Shown piece by piece: positions 32,009-39,436 of a stretch of DNA of 39,436 nucleotides. The stretch is from the NCBI GenBank assembly GCA_013298075.1, contig JAAFJG010000043.1, forward strand, positions 1 through 39,436. Direction: 5' to 3'. Under the pieces are notes generated by a model. That model worked only from the letters and a program-made list of their open reading frames with translations. It was not told the origin of the DNA and did not search any database. The first letter of the stretch is position 1; the number at the start of each line of letters is the position of its first letter. The DNA is from Cytophagales bacterium (lineage in GTDB: Bacteria; Bacteroidota; Bacteroidia; Cytophagales; Microscillaceae). A program made the translations under genes and the position numbers.

Positions 32009-32932
32009 ATGAAAACAAAGACTATTTTTTTTCTATTGATTTTTTTATTAGTGTTTCAAATTTCAAAAGCCCAACAAAAAACTATGTACGGCATTGCTCA
32101 TTTGTCTATTTTGCCTTTGCGCACAGAACCTTCGAATAAAAGTGAATTATGCACGCAAATTTTATTTGGCGAAATTTATAAAGTACTCAAAAATTCTCCT
32201 GATGAACAATGGTTATACATCGAAAATAATTTTGATGAATACAAAGGTTGGTTAAATAAAGGACAATTCAAAGAAATTTCTGAAAAACAATTTAAAGAAA
32301 TTGAAACGCAAAAAAAAGAATATTTGTGTCAAGAATATACAAAAAATTTGGTAGGAATAGATAAAACAACGTCTATTCCTATCGTTTTTGGCGCAAAATT
32401 ACATAAAATTGATGACAATACGTGTAAAAATAATACTAATTTTTATACGTATTCTTTTGCTCAAGAAAATCAACCTCAAAATCAAAATCAATCTCAAAAT
32501 ATTACTCAATTACTTTTAGAAGATGCGTATATTTTTTTGAATGCTCCTTATCTTTGGGGAGGAAAAACGCCTTTTGGCGTAGATTGCTCTGGTTTTACGC
32601 AACAAATTATGCGTGCTAATCATATCAAAATAAAAAGAGATGCCTATCAACAAGCAGAACAAGGCGAAAAAATTGATAAATTAGAAAATACTAAAACAGG
32701 TGATTTGGCTTTTTTTGTGAGGAATAATCGCGTAGTTCACGTAGGATTGATTATCGAAGACAAAGATTTGCAAAAAAACAAACCTGATGCTGTTATTCAA
32801 AAAAAAGAACGTTGGATAATGCACGCTTTGGAATGTGTGCGCGTAGATAAAGTAGACGAAAAAGGTATTTTTAACCTCGATAACAAGGAATATTCTCATT
32901 TTTTACATAGTTTTAAAAGATATATCAAATAA
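32009..32932 (+). CDS. SH3 and NlpC/P60 (C40) peptidoglycan endopeptidase
   Basis: The 307-residue secreted protein has a signal peptide (to about residue 21) and an N-terminal SH3-like region at 25-90 (HLSILPLRTEPSNKSELCTQ, WLYIEN, GWL). A Gln/Asn-rich linker (QPQNQNQSQN) precedes the NlpC/P60 domain from about 170. The catalytic Cys193 is in FGVDCSGFTQQ, His244 in RVVHVGLI and His272 in WIMHALE. It should cut the D-Glu-diaminopimelate bond in cell-wall peptides. It lies 8 bases before carA, so they may be cotranscribed. Confidence 0.93.
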   Translation: MKTKTIFFLLIFLLVFQISKAQQKTMYGIAHLSILPLRTEPSNKSELCTQILFGEIYKVLKNSPDEQWLYIENNFDEYKGWLNKGQFKEISEKQFKEIETQKKEYLCQEYTKNLVGIDKTTSIPIVFGAKLHKIDDNTCKNNTNFYTYSFAQENQPQNQNQSQNITQLLLEDAYIFLNAPYLWGGKTPFGVDCSGFTQQIMRANHIKIKRDAYQQAEQGEKIDKLENTKTGDLAFFVRNNRVVHVGLIIEDKDLQKNKPDAVIQKKERWIMHALECVRVDKVDEKGIFNLDNKEYSHFLHSFKRYIK

Positions 32933-32940
32933 GAAAAAAT

Positions 32941-34047
32941 ATGAACAAAGCATTTTTAATATTGGCTGATGGTATGACTTTGGAAGGACAAAGTGTTGGC
33001 AAAAAAGGAACAACGACAGGCGAATTATGTTTTAATACAGGACTCACAGGCTACCAAGAAATATATAGCGACCCTTCTTATTTTGGACAAATTATTGTCA
33101 ATACAAACACACATATCGGAAATTATGGCGTATTCGAACCCGAAAATGAATCGAATAAAGCCCAAATTAATGGTATGGTTTGCACTGCTTTTTCTACTAA
33201 TTATTCGAGATGGAAAGCCGATGATTCTTTGCAAAATTATTTAGAAAAAAATGAAATCGTTGCCATTGCCAACATCGATACGCGTGCCTTAGTCAAACAT
33301 TTAAGGCAAAAAGGAGCGATGAATGCCATTATTTCTTCCGAAATTTTGGAAGTAGAGGTTCTCAAAAAACGACTTTTGGATATTCCAAGCATGCTTGGAA
33401 TGGAATTATCCTCAAAAATAAGCACAAAAAATCCTTATTTTTATGGCAATGAAAATGCAACCTATAAAGTGGCGGTTTTGGATTTGGGAATTAAAACCAA
33501 TATTTTACGAAATTTTGAAAAAAGAAATATTTTTGCAAAAGTTTTTCCTGCTAAGACTGCTTTTGAGGAAATGGAAAATTTTCAGCCTGATGGATATTTT
33601 ATTTCTAATGGACCTGGCGATCCTTCGTCTATGCCTTATGCGATAGCAACAGTTAAAAAAATATTAAATACAAACAAAGCACTTTTTGGAATTTGTTTAG
33701 GGCATCAATTATTGGCGTTGGCAAACGATATCTCTACGTATAAAATGCCCAACGGACATCGGGGATTAAATCATCCTGTCAAAAATATTATCACTAATAC
33801 ATGTGAAATTACTTCTCAAAATCACGGTTTTGGCATCAGTGAGTTTGATGTAGCGAAAAGTAATGGAGTAGAAATAACGCACTTAAATTTGAATGATAAT
33901 TCGATAGAAGGCATCAGAATAAAAGGAAAACGAGCATTTTCGGTGCAATATCACCCTGAATCTTCGCCAGGTCCGAATGATTCTGAATATTTATTTGATG
34001 AATTTTTAGGATTATTGGCAAATAAAAATAAAGTTGTGTTTGGATAA
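32941..34047 (+). CDS. carA: Carbamoyl-phosphate synthase small subunit
   Basis: The 368-residue glutamine amidotransferase subunit releases ammonia from glutamine for carbamoyl phosphate (arginine and pyrimidine synthesis). The N-terminal domain has TTTGELCFNTGLTGYQEI and SDPSYFGQIIVNT. The class I GATase domain has DLGIKTNILR, ISNGPGDPSS, the nucleophile Cys252 in FGICLGHQ, and His338/Glu340 in QYHPESSPGP, a complete triad. The length is normal. The large subunit carB is not downstream: a terminator and a convergent SpoVR gene follow, so it must lie elsewhere. Confidence 0.96.
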   Translation: MNKAFLILADGMTLEGQSVGKKGTTTGELCFNTGLTGYQEIYSDPSYFGQIIVNTNTHIGNYGVFEPENESNKAQINGMVCTAFSTNYSRWKADDSLQNYLEKNEIVAIANIDTRALVKHLRQKGAMNAIISSEILEVEVLKKRLLDIPSMLGMELSSKISTKNPYFYGNENATYKVAVLDLGIKTNILRNFEKRNIFAKVFPAKTAFEEMENFQPDGYFISNGPGDPSSMPYAIATVKKILNTNKALFGICLGHQLLALANDISTYKMPNGHRGLNHPVKNIITNTCEITSQNHGFGISEFDVAKSNGVEITHLNLNDNSIEGIRIKGKRAFSVQYHPESSPGPNDSEYLFDEFLGLLANKNKVVFG

Positions 34048-34099
34048 GTTAGGATATAAGGTAAAAAATATTATACCCAATAAAAATATTTATGTATAT

Positions 34100-34133
34100 A
34101 AATTGGTGACCTTAACCTCACCAATTTATTTTT
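34100..34133 (+). terminator. Intrinsic terminator after carA
   Basis: A perfect 10-bp stem (AAATTGGTGA 34100-34109, TCACCAATTT 34118-34127) with an 8-base loop is followed by ATTTTTT. The T-run continues into TTTTTTAGATGCTC, the terminal motif of the MITE family seen at 31480. Confidence 0.85.
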
Positions 34134-34149
34134 TAGATGCTCTGAAAAA

Positions 34150-35754
34150 CTATCGATACATTTTTCTTATTTTTTTATTATCAATAATAAATAAAATTGG
34201 TCTTTGCATCAAACTATTATTTTGTGTAGCGGTAACTTCCACGGTTTCTAACAAAACTCTACCTCCCCACAAAAATTCTATGCCCAACAAAGTATCTGCA
34301 ATAAAATCTTGCAACAAAGGCTTGCCCTCAAATTGATGTATCAAATACAATTCGTCCTCGTGTGTGCGGATAGTGTCCACATACACATAAGGCGGATGAT
34401 ACAAAGAATCTACTAACATTTGTTGATAATCTTCTGCCTTTCTGCTTTTTACGTAATATTCTTCGGTTTTTTTCTGATAATTCATACGTTTTCCGACCAC
34501 AAACAAATCATGTTTATCAACAAAGTCTTGGTCTGTAAAAGTTTTCACCAACGTAAAATCAGAAAAATGTGTTCTTAAATCAAAGATTGCGTCTCTTCCC
34601 TTTCCTGTTTTTTTATCGTATTTTTCTCTATTATTTACTCCTGCGAGGTCTTGAAATTCTCTCGAAATTTTGCCTTCATTTGCTAATTCCTCTACATATT
34701 GCACCAAACGAAGCCCAATTGCATAAGGATTTAAACCAACTCTTTGTACCGAAGTTACCATCGCATTGAGTTTTGCGTAGGCAATTTCGTGGGTTTTCAT
34801 TTTTTTATCTTCTCTAAAAAGTGTATCATGCCAATAACTTGCCCAGCCTTCATTGATGATTTTAGTTCGAATTTGAGGCTCAAAATAAACGGCTGTATCT
34901 CTGATAATCGTCATCACTTCTTTCATCCAAGTATTATCAGATTTATGTAAAAAAGGAGAATTATCTCTGATATATTCTAACAAATCTTGATTTTTAGGCT
35001 GATTTATTTTGGATATATATTTATCGAATTCTGCTTGTAACTCAGGATATTTATCTTTTACTTCTATCAAAAACATAGTTTCTGCATAATCTACGTCATT
35101 TGATTTTTCATACCAAAGATTTAATCTTTCGACTTCGTTAAAAATTTCGCTATCAGGTCTTTTTTTAATCACTTGTAAAAAATCTTGCAAATAAAATTCT
35201 ACTTTTGAAAGAATTGTATTTTGAGAATCATTGTGTTGATTTTTGGCTAATTCGGTAAAATAACCATTCAAATTATTGATACTTCTCGTAAATTCTATCA
35301 CATAATCAACCCAACGCCCGTGTTTTGTACGCATATCTGCGAGCAAACGCTTGTCTGCCAAAGCCTTTCCCACAAAATCATCTTTCCAAGTATGCGCAAA
35401 TAATCGGTTATTTTGAAAAAAATCTATATGCCCCAATACGTGATAAAATATCATTACATTCAACCAATCAGGATTATTATCGTTATAAAAAGAAATGGCT
35501 GGACGAGAATTAATCACTGTTTCGTAAGGATTGTTTGGATATAATTTATATTTTCCTGATTCTTTCAAAACCTCCACATCATTCACCCAATAATCATACA
35601 GAGTAGGAATCATAATTTTGGGCGTGAGTTCAATCATATCTTTATTGGTAACGATATATTCTAAAGTATCAGATTCGAATTTCAATCCCGCATCTATGGC
35701 TTTGAGTTTGCATTCTTCCATCAATTTTTTTACGTGTTGTGAGATAAGTTCCAT
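34150..35754 (-). CDS. SpoVR-family protein
   Basis: The 534-residue protein is of the SpoVR family, widespread in non-sporulating bacteria. It has YWVNDVEVLKESG, MIFYHVLGHIDFFQNNRLFA near residues 105-125 with a conserved HxxGHxxF-like histidine cluster, IINEGWASYWHD around 310, and LNPYAIGLRLVQYVEELANE. The C-terminal region has LFVVGKRMNYQKKTEEYYV. The GHxxFF and EGWAxxxH elements resemble metalloenzyme ligands, but the reaction is not known. In other bacteria it often sits with PrkA kinase and YeaH/DUF444 genes; neither is present here. It converges on carA. Confidence 0.9.
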   Translation of the reverse strand: MELISQHVKKLMEECKLKAIDAGLKFESDTLEYIVTNKDMIELTPKIMIPTLYDYWVNDVEVLKESGKYKLYPNNPYETVINSRPAISFYNDNNPDWLNVMIFYHVLGHIDFFQNNRLFAHTWKDDFVGKALADKRLLADMRTKHGRWVDYVIEFTRSINNLNGYFTELAKNQHNDSQNTILSKVEFYLQDFLQVIKKRPDSEIFNEVERLNLWYEKSNDVDYAETMFLIEVKDKYPELQAEFDKYISKINQPKNQDLLEYIRDNSPFLHKSDNTWMKEVMTIIRDTAVYFEPQIRTKIINEGWASYWHDTLFREDKKMKTHEIAYAKLNAMVTSVQRVGLNPYAIGLRLVQYVEELANEGKISREFQDLAGVNNREKYDKKTGKGRDAIFDLRTHFSDFTLVKTFTDQDFVDKHDLFVVGKRMNYQKKTEEYYVKSRKAEDYQQMLVDSLYHPPYVYVDTIRTHEDELYLIHQFEGKPLLQDFIADTLLGIEFLWGGRVLLETVEVTATQNNSLMQRPILFIIDNKKIRKMYR

Positions 35755-35909
35755 ATTTTTAATAATTGTTTAGTTCATTTTTATAAAATGAATATTATTT
35801 TGTGTTCTATTTATAATTACGAAAAAAATGTTATTTTATGAAATGATTTGAGTTATTTTTTTATTTTTTTATTTTGAATGATAAATAGAGAGTTTTTTTG
35901 CCACCTCTA

Positions 35910-36086
35910 TTAGGATCGAAAAAGTAATAATGTAAACTTTTTATTTTATTTATTTTTGAGGTCTAAAAATATTATAACTGCAAAAAATGGCTTATTGATA
36001 ACCAAACTAAATACCTAAAAAATATAATAATTTTAATTTTATATTTACTTTTTTTGGTGTTTACATTATTTAAAATTCGATCCTTA
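35910..36086. repeat. TIR-bounded non-coding segment
   Basis: The ends TTAGGATCGAAAAAGTAATA.. (from 35910) and ..TTTAAAATTCGATCCTTA (to 36086) are inverted relatives, matching at 22 of 28 positions, with GGATCGAA and AATAATGTAAAC conserved. The interior is AT-rich and has no ORF. The rest of the 35755-36529 gap holds the partial repeat at 36364-36444 and a TATTGCTACTT direct repeat near 36490-36525, with no gene. Confidence 0.5.
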
Positions 36087-36363
36087 GACCAATTAAGCAG
36101 ACTCTGATTTTAACTGATTTTGAAATATTTTTTAGGTTCTTAGGAAGTTTGAAACCGAACGAAAAGGTTATGCTAAATTTTTGTAGGATTTTCGTTAGTT
36201 TTTAAAAATGATTTTACAATATTTGTTACTGCCATTTTTCGTGTCGTAAATAAATAATAGGAAGTTTACTTATAATTTTGTGCAAATAAATTCACTTTAT
36301 TTATTAAAAAATTGTGATTATTTTAGCACAAAATAATTTTTCAAACTTTTAATTACATTAACA

Positions 36364-36444
36364 ATTTATTAGATGATTTTGCCAATAAATTCTCAAATTT
36401 TAACAATAATACTCATTTTTAAAAATAGAATGCGGAAGTCTGGT
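36364..36444. repeat. Partial copy of the 4738-4964 TIR element
   Basis: The 81 bases match 4882-4962 without gaps at 73 of 81 positions, in the same orientation. They include the right terminal GCGGAAG motif. The left half and its terminal repeat are not found, so this is a truncated copy. Confidence 0.72.
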
Positions 36445-36529
36445 ACAAAATTTTGGGACTTAATAGTTTTCATACATGTAAGTAATACTTTTATTGCTAC
36501 TTAAATAAATTAGTATTGCTACTTTTATT

Positions 36530-38938
36530 TTATTTCAATAAAAAACCGTGTTCATATACTTTTGGTTCTATTTTTTTTGCCAAAACTTTTAACTTTTCAC
36601 GTAACACATTAATATACTGCATATACACATTATCCTCGCTTTTGTGATTCATTTTTCCCGATTCATTTCTACCCTGAAAATGTGAACGTATATCATATAA
36701 ACTTGCGTTTGCATTACAATTTGGCTGTTTATGGTAATAAGTCCAAAGGATTTTACCTGCCTCAAAAACTTCTTTTGCTTCTTGAGAAAATTCAATTGAA
36801 ACTTTTCTTATTTCATCAATACCAAATAAACTACCATTAAGTTTATATTTTAATTTTCCTGTTATAAATTTTGACATAAAATCACTTTCAAATTCTTCTT
36901 TTGCATCTACTTCATACTCTGTAAATGGTATCCAATGATTTGTGCCAACGCTTGAAGTAATTTTATTTTGTCCATAAAATAAGGTAAAAGCCAAGCAATT
37001 ATTTTGAAATTCTATATCTTTTTCCCAACTATCTTTTGGATATAAAAATTGGTCTCGGTCATTGAGCCAAGTAGGATTTATACAATGGCGAACTCCAAAA
37101 TAAGTACAAGCAATAAGAAGATTATAATAATTTATCTGAAAATAAATACCGTGACGTGTACCTTTTTTACTTTGTATAGCTATCAAATTAGTATGCTGGA
37201 AATCAGGAGCATCAGCCATCAAAGTACCTATGTAGTTATTAGTATTATCTTTGTATGTTTGTAACCAATCGTTTATTTTTCCTTTTTTATTCTCATAAGA
37301 ATAAAAATATTTTTCTTTATGTTGTTTTTTATCTATTGTGAATACTTGCGCCTTTATCTGCTCAAATTTTTGTTTTTGATTTGTATCCCAAATAAAAAAA
37401 CCGATTGGAAAAGCACCTTTTACATTGTCGAATGTATCTGCAGGCACAACAAAAAGTTTTTCAAGTTTAGCCAAAAACTCATTTCTAAACGTGGTTGAAT
37501 TGGTAGCAGTGATTATTTTCAATGTAGAAAAATGAGCAATTTTACAACCGCTTATTTCGAAATAAATACGTGCTAGAAATTGTGCAAATAATTCTGCCCC
37601 TACTTTTTCTAATTGGGACGAATATTTTTTATGTATTTTAGTATTATGAACATTACTTCTTGTAATACTAACTTTTCCGTTACTTTCTGCATAAGGCGGA
37701 TTAATATAAACCACTAATTTTTTACGTTTCTCAGGATTATTGATAATATCCTGTAGATTTTTTGGAAGTTTTGTAAAATCATCATTTAAAAAATCAAACT
37801 GAAAAACATTATTTTTCCAAAGATTTGCGCCATTTTTAATGCGGTCATGAATTACATCTACATCTTGTCTATCCAAGGTAGAAGCCCAAATATTCTTTTT
37901 ATTGGTCAAACCCGCAAGTAAATTGCCTGTTCCTGCGGCACAATCCCAAATATAATATTCGTCTTGCCAATTTTCGCCCAAAGTATCAGTTAAGTATTTT
38001 TGTGAGAGTTCTACCCAAATTTGTGGCGTGAAAAAACTGCCTTTTCGTTCTCTTATATCCTGCGGCACGAGCAAATCTCTACGCCCCACAATATAATCCC
38101 AATATTCCTCTTTCGGAGGGCGTTCATATTTGCTCCAAAATTGTGTATGTGCTTTTTGTTTATCCGTAAAGCCTGTAGATTGAGTATTAAACATGCCTAA
38201 CTCATTTAACTTTCTATCTAAATAATATTTGTCTCTCTCGAGTAATACATATAAATTATCTTTCAAACTTGTATTTTCAGATGATAATAAATCAGCTAAA
38301 TAAAAATCACCATCAATAATACCGCTTTTTTTAGCCATATCCCAATTTACTATAATCGTTGGTTTTACGGTTTCTAACCATTTATTATAAATCGTAATAA
38401 AATTATTTTTGTCAATTTTAGTTTTATTAAATTCAAAACTTCCTATTTTGAAATTATCTTTGATAAAATTCTTTAATTCTGTATCGTCTTTTTCATAATA
38501 AAAAAGCAATGATTTTTCATCAATATTATTTTTTACTTTTTCATGAATGAGTTTAAATTCTCTACTATTATGGTTCGAAGGGGTAACATTCCAATTAAAA
38601 TCATTGACATAAAAAATATCATGGATTTCGTTGTAAGGAACGAAAGCCATTTTTTCACCATCAAAAGCACCGAGCATATTTGGTGGCAAAAATTTATCAA
38701 AAGTTCTTGCTTTGCCTATGGTCAAAATAAGTTGCGTGATAGATTTGGATAAATCTGAATTGCCTGTTTTTGCCTCTGCCCATAAGAGAGATTCTTGTTC
38801 TAAAATGTTCTGAGATTTTTGAGATATTGCCACACAAAAATCTACATTGCCTATTATTTTGGTGCAATCATATACTTTAAAATAATCTATTGTTATTTTA
38901 TTTTTAATTTCTTCTTCTTTGATATTTTGATATTTCAT
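36530..38938 (-). CDS. Type IIG-like restriction-modification fusion (N6-adenine methylase with N-terminal nuclease)
   Basis: The 802-residue protein has a likely PD-(D/E)XK nuclease site at the N-terminus: D33, then E55-A-K57 in LLWAEAKTG, followed by SKSITQLILTIGKAR. A linker and helical region run to about 290. The gamma-class methylase has FFTPQIWVELSQKYL near 303-317, SAM-binding DCAAGTGN at 333-340, and catalytic NPPYAE at 414-419. The remaining 380 residues would hold target recognition. One chain with both activities and its own specificity is the type IIG plan. No separate S or R gene is adjacent. A -7 box is at 38983-38990. It could alternatively be a methylase-only homologue if the nuclease site is degenerate. 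Confidence 0.82.
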   Translation of the reverse strand: MKYQNIKEEEIKNKITIDYFKVYDCTKIIGNVDFCVAISQKSQNILEQESLLWAEAKTGNSDLSKSITQLILTIGKARTFDKFLPPNMLGAFDGEKMAFVPYNEIHDIFYVNDFNWNVTPSNHNSREFKLIHEKVKNNIDEKSLLFYYEKDDTELKNFIKDNFKIGSFEFNKTKIDKNNFITIYNKWLETVKPTIIVNWDMAKKSGIIDGDFYLADLLSSENTSLKDNLYVLLERDKYYLDRKLNELGMFNTQSTGFTDKQKAHTQFWSKYERPPKEEYWDYIVGRRDLLVPQDIRERKGSFFTPQIWVELSQKYLTDTLGENWQDEYYIWDCAAGTGNLLAGLTNKKNIWASTLDRQDVDVIHDRIKNGANLWKNNVFQFDFLNDDFTKLPKNLQDIINNPEKRKKLVVYINPPYAESNGKVSITRSNVHNTKIHKKYSSQLEKVGAELFAQFLARIYFEISGCKIAHFSTLKIITATNSTTFRNEFLAKLEKLFVVPADTFDNVKGAFPIGFFIWDTNQKQKFEQIKAQVFTIDKKQHKEKYFYSYENKKGKINDWLQTYKDNTNNYIGTLMADAPDFQHTNLIAIQSKKGTRHGIYFQINYYNLLIACTYFGVRHCINPTWLNDRDQFLYPKDSWEKDIEFQNNCLAFTLFYGQNKITSSVGTNHWIPFTEYEVDAKEEFESDFMSKFITGKLKYKLNGSLFGIDEIRKVSIEFSQEAKEVFEAGKILWTYYHKQPNCNANASLYDIRSHFQGRNESGKMNHKSEDNVYMQYINVLREKLKVLAKKIEPKVYEHGFLLK

Positions 38939-38982
38939 TCTTATGTTTTTCTATGTTTTGTGATTTTTTTATAAATTTCCAA

Positions 38983-38990
38983 CAAAATTA
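38983..38990 (-). promoter_or_regulatory. Candidate -7 box of the type IIG-like gene
   Basis: TAATTTTG on the minus strand, 45 bases before the start codon. There is no clear -33 TTTG at the usual distance. Confidence 0.4.
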
Positions 38991-39156
38991 CTTTTTTTGT
39001 TTAAAAAAAAAGTATTAAAAAAAAATGTAAAAAAAATGTATGAAAATAAAAATAACTTGCTCAGGTGCTTTATCTTTCATTTTTTATCTGAAAAAACTGC
39101 TCATTCTATCAATTCCACCAAAAAAAATCATTTTAACAAAAAAATATTAAACTTGA

Positions 39157-39240
39157 TTAGGGAGTATCTAAAAAATAAACTACCCACTCAAAAAAAACTA
39201 TTTTTAGTTCCCTCATCGCTGGGAGGGTTAGGGAGTGTTG
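39157..39240 (+). mobile_element. Half copy of the TTTAGGGA-terminus MITE family
   Basis: The segment starts TTAGGGAGTATCTAAAAAAT, then CTACCCACTCAAAAAA, TTTTTAGTTCCCTCATCGCT and GGGAGGGTTAGGGAGTG. It follows the minus-strand right half of the 31311-31480 element through its hairpin arm and then stops matching. The opposite terminus is not seen before the window ends. The rest, 39241-39436, is AT-rich with nothing recognised. Confidence 0.65.
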
Positions 39241-39436
39241 TTAAATTCTATTATTAAAGCATATATTTTTAAATTGTCCTCCAAATAATATTTGGCTTTC
39301 TGAAATTCCGAAACTGCACGATAGAACTATGCTAAGAAATGAGAATTAATTTTACATAACTATTTGTTAATTTTAATATTTTCCTTGTTAAAAATTTTAT
39401 ATTTATTTACAAATTAAACAGAAATATTATAAAAAA

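Noticed and set aside
34034-34336. 100-aa forward ORF after carA
   Set aside because: It crosses the carA terminator and is largely antisense to the SpoVR gene, with no recognisable features.
38997-39257. 86-aa forward ORF at the right end
   Set aside because: It reads through poly-A and the MITE half copy. Composition is low-complexity and it has no start signal.

Overview
The window is AT-rich DNA (well under 35% GC by eye) from a member of the Bacteroidota, probably a cytophagalean or flavobacterial relative. The assignment rests on gene families common in that phylum: a MIP18-type SUF protein, a SpoVR protein, TPR/HTH regulators, an ECF sigma/anti-sigma pair and a signal-less SBP-like protein. 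It also rests on promoters of the Bacteroidota type, TTTG-N19..22-TAnnTTTG, found upstream of many genes on both strands. No rRNA, tRNA or CRISPR array was seen.

Left part (1-11,450). The window opens in the 3' end of an Rpn-type nuclease gene. A tight forward cluster follows: SUF-associated MIP18 protein, proline dehydrogenase, a hypothetical protein and a BCP/PrxQ peroxiredoxin. Two reverse-strand exported proteins come next, then a disrupted lnt (apolipoprotein N-acyltransferase) gene that keeps its catalytic residues but has a frameshift at a T8 tract and an in-frame TAG. A ThiF/MoeB-rhodanese fusion and a deoxynucleoside kinase are forward. An MscS channel and a DMT transporter are reverse.

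Defence-like part (11,700-17,500, all reverse). A beta-class DNA methyltransferase, a 69-aa small protein, a PmeII-family endonuclease and a second PD-(D/E)XK (TdeIII-like) endonuclease form one overlapping operon. Beside it are a decayed glycosyltransferase remnant, a Panacea-domain antitoxin with a translationally coupled candidate toxin, and an intact GT4 glycosyltransferase. Two sets of direct repeats bracket these modules. A second restriction-modification gene, a large type IIG-like fusion, lies at the far right (36,530-38,938).

Signalling and metabolic part (17,700-35,800). Reverse genes encode a Hanks-type Ser/Thr kinase, a pentameric ligand-gated ion channel homologue, a signal-less periplasmic-binding-like protein, an AraC regulator, a TPR/HTH regulator and a FemAB/GNAT-like protein. 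Forward genes are clpS, kynU with an MlaF-like ATPase, and a DUF1569/NlpC-P60/carA cluster. Reverse genes also include an ECF sigma/anti-sigma/DUF4097-like cluster and a SpoVR-family gene. A 44-aa one-pass membrane protein is encoded at 30,891.

The spaces between genes are rich in small non-coding repeats. They include one family with common terminal inverted repeats but different cores (8,675; 31,311; half copy at 39,157), a REPIN-like element carrying a promoter (6,523-6,834), a dispersed CTCCAGAT/ATCTGGAG hairpin repeat (three copies), a TIR element upstream of lnt with a partial second copy 31 kb away, and other TIR-bounded segments.
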